Below the pieces are notes generated by a model. The model searched no databases, had not been told where the DNA came from, and saw only the letters and a program-made list of their open reading frames with translations. A stretch of DNA of 33,902 nt from CAYHZL01 sp964361075. GTDB lineage: Bacteria > Bacteroidota > Ignavibacteria > UBA10030 > UBA8401. This document shows, piece after piece, positions 24,122-32,040 of this stretch (position 1 is its first letter; the number at the start of each line of letters is the position of its first letter). Location of the stretch: assembly GCA_964361075.1 (NCBI GenBank), contig CAYHZL010000017.1, forward strand, positions 1-33,902, written 5' to 3'. The position numbers were made by a program, and so were the translations under genes.

Positions 24122-24273
24122 TGATGTTACGCAAAACAAAATTTTTTTAATGATTCGCCGCGGCGAATGACTTTTGCGGATTGATATGTTGTTACATGCC
24201 GCCTTAGGCGCCACACATTTACCAGATAAGTCATGGCATCATTTGTGATAAAAACACATTTTGCGTAACATCA
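24122..24273. repeat. MITE-like element with TGATGTTACGCAAAA ends
   Basis: Perfect 15-bp terminal inverted repeats TGATGTTACGCAAAA (24122-24136) and its complement (24259-24273) bound 152 bp. The interior has palindromes TTCGCCGCGGCGAA and CCGCCTTAGGCG. The ends differ from those of the other three elements. It encodes no protein and fills the gap between the aminotransferase gene (24282) and the HAD gene (24091). Confidence 0.72.
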
Positions 24274-24281
24274 ACTGTTCA

Positions 24282-25367
24282 TTAAAATTTGTTCATTACT
24301 TCAATTACTTTATTCACTTCATCGGTCGTAGTGCAATATGAAATTGGCAAACTAAGTGTCGTGGCGTGAATCTCTTCAGAAATTGGAAATTCTTTTTTAT
24401 CAAGAATGCCCTTCATTGCTTTTTGTTGATGAGGCGGAACAGGGTAATGAATTTCTGTTTTGATATCATGCTTCAGCAAATATTCTTTCAACGCATCGCG
24501 TTTCGGATGGCGCACATTGTAAATATGAAACACATCGAAATAATCTGAGTGAATAATTGGCTTGATAAAATCTTCTTTTAAATTTTTTTGATACACTGTA
24601 GCCAATACTCTTTTGTGTCTCGTTATCTCATCAAGATATTTCAGTTTAATAGAAAGAAAACCAGCTTGCACTTCATCTAAGCGCGAATTGAAGCCGACAA
24701 CTTCATTGTAATATTTTTTACCCGAACCGTAGTTACGCAAACGACGAATGGCAACAGCAAGTTCTTCATTCTCTGTCGTTACAGCACCGGCATCGCCAAG
24801 CGCACCAAGATTTTTTGTCGGATAAAAACTAAATGCACCATACTCGCCAAATGTTCCCGTCATTTTCCCTTTGTATGTTGCGCCGTGCGACTGTGCACAA
24901 TCTTCAATTAATTTCAGGTGATGTTTTTTTGCAAGAGCAGTAATCGGATCCATCTCGCACGCTTTACCGTACAAATGCACAATCATCATCGCGCGCGTTT
25001 TTGATGTTATTGCTTCTTCAATTTTTTTCGGATCAATATTGTATGTGTGTATATCCGGTTCAACAAGAACAGGCGTGTGTCCGCATTGCAAGATAGAAAG
25101 AATGGTTGCGATGTATGTGTTGGAAGGAACTATAATTTCGCTCCCCTTTTCAAACTCCAGCGACCGCAAACTCAACATGAGCGCGTCGAGACCGTTTGCA
25201 ACACCGACACAGTACTTGCTCGTGTTGAAACGTGAAAATTCTTCTTCAAATTTTTTCACCGCATTGCCGAGTATAAACCAACCACTTTCCAATGTTGAAG
25301 AAAAAGATTTTTTGTATTCTTCAAAAAATGGTTCGTTTGCTTTGCGAAGATTTTCGTATTCGATCAT
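24282..25367 (-). CDS. DegT/DnrJ/EryC1-type sugar aminotransferase
   Basis: The protein has 361 residues of the fold-type I PLP family. The cofactor lysine is K185 in FYPTKNLGALGDAG, with D156 in EDCAQSHGA as its partner, and VANGLDALMLSL binds phosphate. It transfers an amino group from glutamate to a nucleotide-linked keto-sugar. The start overlaps the FdtA-like stop by 4 nt (ATGA). This pairing is that of FdtA/FdtB or QdtA/QdtB, so a dTDP-3-keto-6-deoxyhexose is the likely substrate and dTDP-Fuc3N or dTDP-Qui3N the product. I cannot tell which from sequence. It is the last gene of the operon. Confidence 0.93.
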   Translation of the reverse strand: MIEYENLRKANEPFFEEYKKSFSSTLESGWFILGNAVKKFEEEFSRFNTSKYCVGVANGLDALMLSLRSLEFEKGSEIIVPSNTYIATILSILQCGHTPVLVEPDIHTYNIDPKKIEEAITSKTRAMMIVHLYGKACEMDPITALAKKHHLKLIEDCAQSHGATYKGKMTGTFGEYGAFSFYPTKNLGALGDAGAVTTENEELAVAIRRLRNYGSGKKYYNEVVGFNSRLDEVQAGFLSIKLKYLDEITRHKRVLATVYQKNLKEDFIKPIIHSDYFDVFHIYNVRHPKRDALKEYLLKHDIKTEIHYPVPPHQQKAMKGILDKKEFPISEEIHATTLSLPISYCTTTDEVNKVIEVMNKF

Positions 25368-25729
25368 GTGTATTGCTCGTAAATATAATCGTTGGCATCA
25401 AATGGTTCAGAAGCGAGAACAAGCAACACAGCATCGGACGTGAAATGGTGCATCGTGTGCCAGTCGCGCGGCTCAAGTATCAAACATTTATTCGGATGAT
25501 CGAGAGCAAAATCTTGCTTCAAGTTGCTATCTTTGCTAGAAACGATACAGCTACCATGAATACAAATTGCGGCTTGAATGGTTTTGTGATGACGATGACC
25601 GCCACGCACAGAATCATCAACACCGTAAATATAAAAAATGCGCTTGATGGCAAATGGAATTTCTTTTTCGATCACGGTCAGATTGCCGCGCTTATCAGAA
25701 TGTGTTTTTAGTTGAAGAAGATACGCCAT
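25364..25729 (-). CDS. FdtA/QdtA-type dTDP-hexulose 3,4-ketoisomerase
   Basis: The protein has 121 residues and one cupin domain of the WxcM/FdtA group: KTHSDKRGNLTVIEKEIPF, then IFYIYGVDDSVRGGHRHHKT and LILEPRDWHTMHHF. Catalytic histidines are expected at H45 and H47. FdtA-type enzymes move the keto group from C4 to C3 of dTDP-4-keto-6-deoxyglucose, giving the substrate for the coupled aminotransferase. Starting dTDP sugars must come from rml genes outside this window. Confidence 0.9.
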   Translation of the reverse strand: MAYLLQLKTHSDKRGNLTVIEKEIPFAIKRIFYIYGVDDSVRGGHRHHKTIQAAICIHGSCIVSSKDSNLKQDFALDHPNKCLILEPRDWHTMHHFTSDAVLLVLASEPFDANDYIYEQYT

Positions 25730-25748
25730 GTAAATTCAAAATGAAAAG

Positions 25749-26735
25749 TTAAAAGTGCAAAAATTTTTCTACTGGATAGATATTGTAAATTCCAAATAAT
25801 TTTCGGTATACAAAGAGAATTGGCGTTTTCCAATTTATAGTATTTTTTCCAGCACCGTGCGGATCGAACGAAGAATCAATCTTTCCGATTTCTTTTTTTG
25901 CCGCTTCCAATTTATTGATATAGGGTGAATACAATAACTGCAACACAGTATCGGAAAGAATTCTTCTGGCTAATTCGATCTTTTCTTTTCCTAAATATTT
26001 CAAATAATGAAAATGATAAAAAATTATTGGGAATTCATTTCCAGAAACAATTTCTTTTCCACACAATCTACCATTTTTCTCAAATACATCATACTGCTGC
26101 ACATTCCACGCTGCCATTCCGCCGCCAAGATGTTGAAGCACATGCACACCTTCAAAGCGTGTTGTCCAATCGTCCAAATATTTTTGGTCGCCGAATTTGC
26201 CCTCTTCAAATCGCGCGTAGCACCACTCCAAACAACGCTCGCGCCACCAGTGCAGTGCCGTCAATCCTCGTTCATCATTTCGAAATGAAATAAATTGCAC
26301 ACAATAAATTCCGCTCAACGCTTCTTTGTTGTATCGTTTTGTGTAGCGGTGCTCGGTGATCATAATTGATGCATTGCCCATTTCATCAAATAATGCTTTC
26401 GGCGATTCAAAAAACATCATGTCCGCATCAAGATATGTACACATGTCAACATGATATTTTTTCAGCACATACAAAATTGTTGACGATGTTGATGTCCAAC
26501 AATATTCCGCGCGCGAACGCGATGGTTTTATTGTTAACAGTTCCGCATCTTCAAATTCGTTCAGCGAGATAATTGTTGCCTTGGGAAGATTGAGTTGCTT
26601 GAGAACATTACAGCTTTTGTCATCGAAAGCAAAAATGTATACATGGAAATCGTTGCACACGGATTCGAGAGAACGATACAGTGTTAATCCGCGTGAAAGA
26701 TAATTGGAATCGAAGAGCGTGCAGAAGTTATACAT
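25749..26735 (-). CDS. GT-A-fold glycosyltransferase with DAD motif
   Basis: The protein has 328 residues and no transmembrane segment. It begins YNFCTLFDSNYLSRGLTLYRSL, like GT8-related enzymes acting on nucleotide sugars, and has a DXD motif D103-A-D105 in TYLDADMMFF for binding metal and donor. The C-terminal part has a histidine-rich IIFYHFHYLKYLG. It probably works on the cytoplasmic face during assembly of a surface glycan. The start overlaps the methyltransferase stop by 8 nt. Donor and acceptor are not known. Confidence 0.85.
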   Translation of the reverse strand: MYNFCTLFDSNYLSRGLTLYRSLESVCNDFHVYIFAFDDKSCNVLKQLNLPKATIISLNEFEDAELLTIKPSRSRAEYCWTSTSSTILYVLKKYHVDMCTYLDADMMFFESPKALFDEMGNASIMITEHRYTKRYNKEALSGIYCVQFISFRNDERGLTALHWWRERCLEWCYARFEEGKFGDQKYLDDWTTRFEGVHVLQHLGGGMAAWNVQQYDVFEKNGRLCGKEIVSGNEFPIIFYHFHYLKYLGKEKIELARRILSDTVLQLLYSPYINKLEAAKKEIGKIDSSFDPHGAGKNTINWKTPILFVYRKLFGIYNIYPVEKFLHF

Positions 26736-27453
26736 CCTTCACCTTCTTTGCCAGCACGATGTTGTCGAGATAGAGATCCTCATTCGAAGGAAGCACCGCA
26801 GAAATCAGAATGCCGAGAATTGTAAAGGGAGAAATAAGCAGTGTGCTTACTATTTGCCGCATCACTGTGTTTTCAACATACGTTTTTTTGTAAATGAATT
26901 CATTGATGAGTTGAAAAATCACACGAGCACTGGTTACACTTTTTTTGTGTTGTACAATTTCAAACCCATGTCGTTCCAAAATATATTTCAATCCAAACGA
27001 AGTATACCGTGCGTAGTCGTACGGCTGTTCATGTTCATCCCACACAAACGGAACGGTCAGCAACAATTTTCCATCCATCTTCAACACTCGATTCACTTCT
27101 GTAAGAAATTCTGTCGGATTAAAAACATGTTCAAACACTTCATTGGCAAGCACGGAATCAAATTCTTCGTTTTTAAATGGAAATGTTTTCCCGTCATAAA
27201 AAAATTCAGCTTTGGATGTCATGCGGCTTCGTTCAGAATCAATTTCCAAACCGACGTAGTGATTGACAGCAATGTACGGTTCGTATGGTTTTGTTCCGCA
27301 GCCAACATCAAGCAATTTTCCATTCAGATTTTTTCCTAACTCAGACGTTGCAAGAAAAAGTCCTCTGCGCGAAAAATAAAACGGGTTCGTAAAAATTCCA
27401 AAAAAACCAGGATTGAATTGTTCTTTCTTTATCAATAATGTTATGAAATCCAT
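26728..27453 (-). CDS. Class I SAM-dependent methyltransferase
   Basis: The start is taken as the ATG at 27453 (241 residues), whose A is the last base of the TAA stop of the preceding gene (TAATG). The frame open to 27525 lies inside that gene. Motif I is LLDVGCGTKPYE (47-58); the SAM-binding acid appears in YVGLEID, followed by LANEVFEHVFNPTEFL and a VLKMDGKLLLTVPF strand. The set is typical of methyltransferases of type 11. A hydrophobic C-terminal stretch (VSTLLISPFTILGILISAVLP) could tether it to the membrane. It may methylate a sugar of the glycan or a lipid-linked intermediate; it could also be a chain-capping enzyme. Confidence 0.87.
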   Translation of the reverse strand: MDFITLLIKKEQFNPGFFGIFTNPFYFSRRGLFLATSELGKNLNGKLLDVGCGTKPYEPYIAVNHYVGLEIDSERSRMTSKAEFFYDGKTFPFKNEEFDSVLANEVFEHVFNPTEFLTEVNRVLKMDGKLLLTVPFVWDEHEQPYDYARYTSFGLKYILERHGFEIVQHKKSVTSARVIFQLINEFIYKKTYVENTVMRQIVSTLLISPFTILGILISAVLPSNEDLYLDNIVLAKKVKDV

Positions 27454-28388
27454 TACTTCAACTCTTTCAACTTTTTTTGTATTGCAACAAAATCTTTCAA
27501 TGGTTGCGCCGGCACACCAGCCCACGTTTCACCATCGGGAATATTTTTTGTAACCACAGCGCCAAGTCCAACGGTGGCGCGCGCGCCGGTTGTCAGTCCA
27601 TTCATTAATGATGCAGACGGCGCAATCCACCCATAGTCGCCAACAATTGTGCTTCCGCCGATCATCGCGTTTGCAATAACGGCGGAATGTTTTCCAATAA
27701 TACAATTATGAGCGATGTGAACAAGATTATCAATTTTAGCCGATTCACGAATGATTGTGTTACCAAGTGTTCCTCGATCAACACAAGTATTCGCGCCAAT
27801 TTCAACATTATCTTCAATAAGCACGCCGCCGATGTGCGGAAATTTTTCGAACTCACCTTCTTCATTACGCGAATAACCAAATCCATCCGCTCCGATGACT
27901 GCGCCGGCATGAATCATAACATTTTTTCCAATTTCTACTTTATCGTAAATATGACAATGCCCATAGATAATTGTTCCTTCGCCAACGATACTTTTGCCAA
28001 TGTAGGTAAACGGACCAATGTATGATTTTGGATGTACGTTTGCCTCGGGATGAATGTGCGCGGTTGGATGCACACCGAACGCAGGAAGTTCAATAAAATA
28101 TTTTTCTACAATACGCAGATAGACTAATTTCGGATTCTCAACAACAACAAAACATTTTGTTGCGAGCAATTCTTCTCTTGGCTGCACTTTTGAATCGCAA
28201 ATAATAATCTGTGCGCGTGTTTTAGTAATATCAACATTCTTTTTTGAATTCACCCACACAATCGATTCTTCATTGGCTTCGTAAATCGGTTGAACATTGG
28301 TAAAATATTTTTCTTCTGTATTGCCGAGCAGTGTGAATTCATTTTTTAATTCGGCAGTAATATCATGAAGTGTGTAACGTGTAACCAT
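27453..28388 (-). CDS. LpxD-like left-handed beta-helix N-acyltransferase
   Basis: The protein has 311 residues. An N-terminal LpxD-type domain (1-100) leads to a hexapeptide-repeat beta helix (about 105-285). H227 in NLVHIAHNCIIGKHSAV matches the catalytic histidine of LpxD, and GADGFGYSRNEEGEFEKFPHIGGVLIEDNVEIGANTCVDRGTLGNT is the signature surface. It lies among 3-amino-sugar genes and is a little short for a housekeeping LpxD, so it may acylate the amino group of the dTDP-3-amino sugar, in place of an FdtC-type acetyltransferase. True lipid A LpxD function is the alternative. AAGGAG precedes the ATG at good spacing. Confidence 0.87.
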   Translation of the reverse strand: MVTRYTLHDITAELKNEFTLLGNTEEKYFTNVQPIYEANEESIVWVNSKKNVDITKTRAQIIICDSKVQPREELLATKCFVVVENPKLVYLRIVEKYFIELPAFGVHPTAHIHPEANVHPKSYIGPFTYIGKSIVGEGTIIYGHCHIYDKVEIGKNVMIHAGAVIGADGFGYSRNEEGEFEKFPHIGGVLIEDNVEIGANTCVDRGTLGNTIIRESAKIDNLVHIAHNCIIGKHSAVIANAMIGGSTIVGDYGWIAPSASLMNGLTTGARATVGLGAVVTKNIPDGETWAGVPAQPLKDFVAIQKKLKELK

Positions 28389-28397
28389 GGTAACTCC

Positions 28398-29033
28398 TTA
28401 AATTATCCAACGAATAACTTCAAATGCTTCCGCAAAATCTGCATTAATTTGTGTTCCGCGTGTGCGCGCCCATCCTGTAATAAAATCCTTTGTCAAATAT
28501 TTTCGATGATGTTGTGATTTATATTCGAGCAGAGCGTTAATTTTTGTTTGCACGTGTTGTTCATTTAAAATGATAAACGACTGTGTGTTGAACGAAATAT
28601 TGTTCCACAACAATTCGTAACCAAGTATGCTTGAATTTTTAAAAGCGCGGATTCCCTCTTCAGATACCGTATGGTGATCTTGGTGCAAATCGTTCGGCGA
28701 CGGAAGAAAAATCAACGTCGGCTGAACATCTTTTCTAATTTTAATCATCTCTTCCAAAATTTCCTGACGAATATAATTGAGTTTGCGAACTTCATGCTTG
28801 AAGATAATGAGATTTGAATTTTGAATGCCGAGTACTTTCGTTGCCGCCTTCACTTCTACCTCTAATGTATTAGAAGGAAAATTTGCAGGAAGCGATTGTT
28901 CGGCTGTTGAAAAAGCAATATAATAGACATCATTCCCTTCCTCAGTTAATCGTGCGATTGTACCGCCGCAGCCAAGTTCGCCGTCATCGGTGTGTGGCGC
29001 AAGAATTAAAACGCGTTCTTTTTTTTGTTGCAT
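28398..29033 (-). CDS. PIG-L/LmbE-family N-deacetylase
   Basis: The protein has 211 residues. The zinc motif is APHTDDGELGCGGT (H14, D16, D17), and a second motif PSPNDLHQDHHTVSEEG supplies the third ligand. The family removes N-acetyl groups from sugar derivatives such as GlcNAc-inositol, bacillithiol and mycothiol precursors or glycan sugars. In this operon it may free an amine on a sugar so the LpxD-like protein can add another acyl group. That order is inferred from neighbourhood only. It ends 9 nt before the acyltransferase and begins 2 nt after the upstream glycosyltransferase. Confidence 0.9.
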   Translation of the reverse strand: MQQKKERVLILAPHTDDGELGCGGTIARLTEEGNDVYYIAFSTAEQSLPANFPSNTLEVEVKAATKVLGIQNSNLIIFKHEVRKLNYIRQEILEEMIKIRKDVQPTLIFLPSPNDLHQDHHTVSEEGIRAFKNSSILGYELLWNNISFNTQSFIILNEQHVQTKINALLEYKSQHHRKYLTKDFITGWARTRGTQINADFAEAFEVIRWII

Positions 29034-29035
29034 AG

Positions 29036-30262
29036 TTATGTCCGTAATTGACTAATAATAATTTCGTGCAGTTGTTCAGCACGATGTTTATATGTATGGC
29101 TTTTCAAAATCCGTTGCTGTCCACGTTCAGCAATTTCTTTTCGTTCCTTCGGATGATCAAGCAACCAATGTAGTTTCTCTTTGCATTCTTCGGTTGAACG
29201 GAAAAGCACAACTTCTTTATCCTCTTCAAATAATTCATTCATGTTTTTTTTCCAATCGGTCAACATGCACGAACCGACCCCTGCAACTTCAAACATACGC
29301 ACATTTGCCGCGTACTCTCCCGCCCCATCACCATGAACATTGAATCCAATTTTTGATTTTGAAAGTGCTTTGAACATTTCAATGCCATAGATAGGTGATT
29401 TGGCTATTCGTTGAATTGCAGATACATTTTTGAAATTATATGGCATTTCTTTTAAAGTGTATGCCTTATTTACGAGTGGTAAATGATAAGCAAGATTTTT
29501 CAATCCTACAGATTTGAAAAGAAGATTAATAATATATGCACTACGTCGTAAAAATAAATCCAATGGTGGAATTACAGTAAGGTTTGCAAAAATTTCCAGA
29601 CCGATATTTGATTTAATTAAATGTTCAATCAGTTGTTGGCGGAACATGTGAAACTCGCTTCCCGGAATAAGCGAGCCGATAAAAGTAAAATCATTTTCAG
29701 GGTAGTTGTTGTTTTCCTGAATTCGCGGGAGTAATGATGTCTCGAAAGCATGATGCATTTGAAATACTTTGAAACCGCGACGGCGAAAATCTGCTGCGTA
29801 GTGTTCGGAACAGACCATCATAAAATCGAACGCCCGAAATTCATCTATATTTTCATCCGAATAAACAGTGCAGCACCAACCAAGCATAAGTTTCACCGAA
29901 GAAATTTCTTCGCGTACTCTTTTTACAAACGCACTGCCAAATTTCAAACTGTCTTGAAAAAAAATTACTTCCGGTTGAAGTTTTTTTAACTGCGCGAGAA
30001 CGATGTCATCATCATTACCTGAAACTCCGTTTTCTTTTGCCCATGCTTGTTGCAACGGTTTGGCATTAGAAACAATTTCGAATGCTTCAACACCAATAGT
30101 ACGAAAATGTGTAGCAAAATAATCTGACCAGCCGTAGGCTTGCGCCATGAGGTGTTGTAATTGCTCATCAAATGACAACGAAGCAAGTTGAGGATTTTTT
30201 TGATAGTACTCTTTGAGGTATTCGCGGTAGTAGGTCGTTATTTTTACAAATTTATAACTCAT
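29036..30262 (-). CDS. CgeB-like GT-B glycosyltransferase
   Basis: The protein has 408 residues with two Rossmann-type halves. A poorly conserved N-terminal domain is followed by FTFIGSLIPGSEFHMFR and by the donor-side segment IGFNVHGDGAGEYAANVRMFEVAGVGSCMLTDW, which is typical of the CgeB/Glyco_trans_1_2 group, then EEDKEVVLFRSTEECKEKL and a GQQRILKSHTYKHRAEQL tail. It is the first gene of the sugar operon. I could not identify its promoter in the 103-bp gap between the terminator at 30366-30397 and its start, and there is no clear ribosome site. Donor sugar unknown. Confidence 0.85.
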   Translation of the reverse strand: MSYKFVKITTYYREYLKEYYQKNPQLASLSFDEQLQHLMAQAYGWSDYFATHFRTIGVEAFEIVSNAKPLQQAWAKENGVSGNDDDIVLAQLKKLQPEVIFFQDSLKFGSAFVKRVREEISSVKLMLGWCCTVYSDENIDEFRAFDFMMVCSEHYAADFRRRGFKVFQMHHAFETSLLPRIQENNNYPENDFTFIGSLIPGSEFHMFRQQLIEHLIKSNIGLEIFANLTVIPPLDLFLRRSAYIINLLFKSVGLKNLAYHLPLVNKAYTLKEMPYNFKNVSAIQRIAKSPIYGIEMFKALSKSKIGFNVHGDGAGEYAANVRMFEVAGVGSCMLTDWKKNMNELFEEDKEVVLFRSTEECKEKLHWLLDHPKERKEIAERGQQRILKSHTYKHRAEQLHEIIISQLRT

Positions 30263-30365
30263 GAATTTTGCGGATGAATTTTCAATCTTTTAAATAATTG
30301 GTACACACTGACATCCATGTTTAATCTTTTGTGAATTGAACATGAAAAATTCACTATAAAGTTAC

Positions 30366-30397
30366 AAAAAAAAATCCCCGAAACAACGTCGGGGATT
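30366..30397 (-). terminator. Rho-independent terminator of the lipoprotein gene
   Basis: A perfect 9-bp stem AATCCCCGA/TCGGGGATT (30373-30381 and 30389-30397) with a 7-nt loop is followed on the minus strand by a run of nine T. It lies just after the lipoprotein stop at 30424 and separates it from the sugar operon. Confidence 0.9.
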
Positions 30398-30423
30398 AAA
30401 GTTTAAATAATGAAAACTCAAAT

Positions 30424-31740
30424 CTATTTTTTATATGCAAAACCTATAGACATTTCTGTTAAGTTTTGATTGAAACCAGTATAATATATTCTTTCTTGCA
30501 TTCCAACTTTTGCAATTGAAGAGTAAGCAACTGCGTTTTGCGCCCAATTCTTATTTACTTTTAGCAATGAAAAAATCGGATTCGAAACATCTTTTGCCCA
30601 TACTAAACCATCTTTTGATGTAGCGTACCCAAAACTCTGGCTGTAATCTTCATTTTGATATACCATTTTGAACACACCATTATCATACATTACTGATGCC
30701 ATACCTATTCCAGACTGTTCCCATGGTTGGGTTGGTGTAATAATTGGATTGCCTGAATATCGTGTCCATGTTATTCCATCCGTTGAAGTTGCAACTCCAA
30801 TAGAGTGTGAATGATAATACATATAATACACTCCGTTCACTTTCACAACACCCCAAACTCCTATCGAATTATTTTCCCAACCTGGTAATCCTTGAAGAAC
30901 TGGTTCAGGTCTTTGTTCCCATGTAATCCCGTCTTTAGATGTTGCCATACCGATTTTATATACAACTCCATTCTTTCCATAACCATTATAGTATATTTTA
31001 TACGTTTCACCATCTTTAATAACGGGACCCGTAGAAATGATGACACTATTCCAGCCATTGGTGAGAGGTTTCATTACAGGGGTTGTTGAATAATGTATCC
31101 ATGACGATCCGTCTTTCGATGTTGCTAACCCAATTGATGACATCGCTCCGTTAGAATCAGGTTGGTTCTGAATATTTAAATAATACATACGGTACAATGA
31201 ATCATCTTTGAACACTATTGGATAACCAATACCGCGTCCGTCATATTTTGTTTCTTGTTTTTTCAGAACTGGATTACTTCCATAGTCAATCCACGAACCA
31301 CTATTTACATTTCCCCAACTCACAACAATTTTAATTGAACCAGTACCCGCTGTTGCAGGTTGTAACACCAAATTTACTAGAGTGATAAGATTTTCAGCAA
31401 CAGTTACATCTACCTGACCTGTGTATAGCACAGTGTAACCGGCATTATAAGCGTCAACTTTTAATTTCCATACTCCTACAGAAATATTGTCGAATGTCAG
31501 TTCCGCTGATGAATCTGAAACAAGATTAAGATTTTTTGAAAGTGTTTGATAACCTTGACGACTTAACATAGCCATAACTCCTACTACTCCATCCGGAGTG
31601 TTTGCCTTGTCAAGAGATATTCCTACTTTTCCTGTTGATGTGGTTAACGGTTGATCATTGGTTTGAACTGAATTTTCCTTTTTACACCCTGTAAAGAAGG
31701 CAATCAGCAGAATTGCAATCAAAAGAATATTCTTTTTCAT
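30424..31740 (-). CDS. Lipoprotein with GH43-like five-bladed beta-propeller repeats
   Basis: The protein has 438 residues. MKKNILLIAILLIAFFTGC gives a lipobox with C19. A beta-sandwich-like region follows (about 30-150, ending LVNLVLQPATAGTGSIKIVV). The rest contains at least four repeats of the form GxATSxDGxxW (IGLATSKDGSSW, IGMATSKDGITW, IGVATSTDGITW, FGYATSKDGLVW), each after a YYMYY/YKIYYNG strand, as in the five-bladed propeller of GH43/GH32/GH130 relatives. I see no convincing catalytic acid set, so it may bind a glycan without cleaving it. AGAAGGAGAG precedes the ATG. It stands between the flippase and the sugar operon and has its own terminator. Confidence 0.82.
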   Translation of the reverse strand: MKKNILLIAILLIAFFTGCKKENSVQTNDQPLTTSTGKVGISLDKANTPDGVVGVMAMLSRQGYQTLSKNLNLVSDSSAELTFDNISVGVWKLKVDAYNAGYTVLYTGQVDVTVAENLITLVNLVLQPATAGTGSIKIVVSWGNVNSGSWIDYGSNPVLKKQETKYDGRGIGYPIVFKDDSLYRMYYLNIQNQPDSNGAMSSIGLATSKDGSSWIHYSTTPVMKPLTNGWNSVIISTGPVIKDGETYKIYYNGYGKNGVVYKIGMATSKDGITWEQRPEPVLQGLPGWENNSIGVWGVVKVNGVYYMYYHSHSIGVATSTDGITWTRYSGNPIITPTQPWEQSGIGMASVMYDNGVFKMVYQNEDYSQSFGYATSKDGLVWAKDVSNPIFSLLKVNKNWAQNAVAYSSIAKVGMQERIYYTGFNQNLTEMSIGFAYKK

Positions 31741-32040
31741 TTTACACCTCTCCTTCTAATTATTAATAACTCTCTTTACCTAAAACATAAACATCATTTT
31801 CATTCTCCAGAAATACCATGACATTCTTACTGCCGTTTAACATCTTCTTTTATGTGCTATGTTAAATGTATCTACTCTGCAATTATAAAGCAATGGTAAA
31901 TTTCACTCCCGAATTAAAGTATGGTGCTCTATCTTTATAAATCAAGCAGGAGAAGCTTATAGATATGACTATTGAGTATCAGAGATTATCTTCTTTTTAC
32001 TAATGCCTCAGGGAAAAAATAATTCTCTTTCCAAACTTTA
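31741..32040. other. Intergenic region upstream of the lipoprotein gene
   Basis: This 300-bp gap contains the AGAAGGAGAG ribosome site next to the lipoprotein start and a TATAAT box (31887-31882, minus strand) without a matching -35. A 26-codon minus-strand frame around 31838-31761 has no proper ribosome site, so I do not call it. I see no terminator for the flippase gene and no inverted repeat of note. Confidence 0.4.

Noticed and set aside
26704..27339. 211-codon plus-strand frame
   Set aside because: It is opposite the methyltransferase gene, has no start signal and is rich in F, H and K as expected of a shadow.
27454..27525. 24-residue N-terminal extension of the methyltransferase
   Set aside because: It lies inside the 3' end of the LpxD-like gene; the TAATG junction gives a better start.
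31761..31838. 26-codon frame upstream of the lipoprotein gene
   Set aside because: The purine stretch before its ATG is too close to serve as a ribosome site, and the composition is ordinary.
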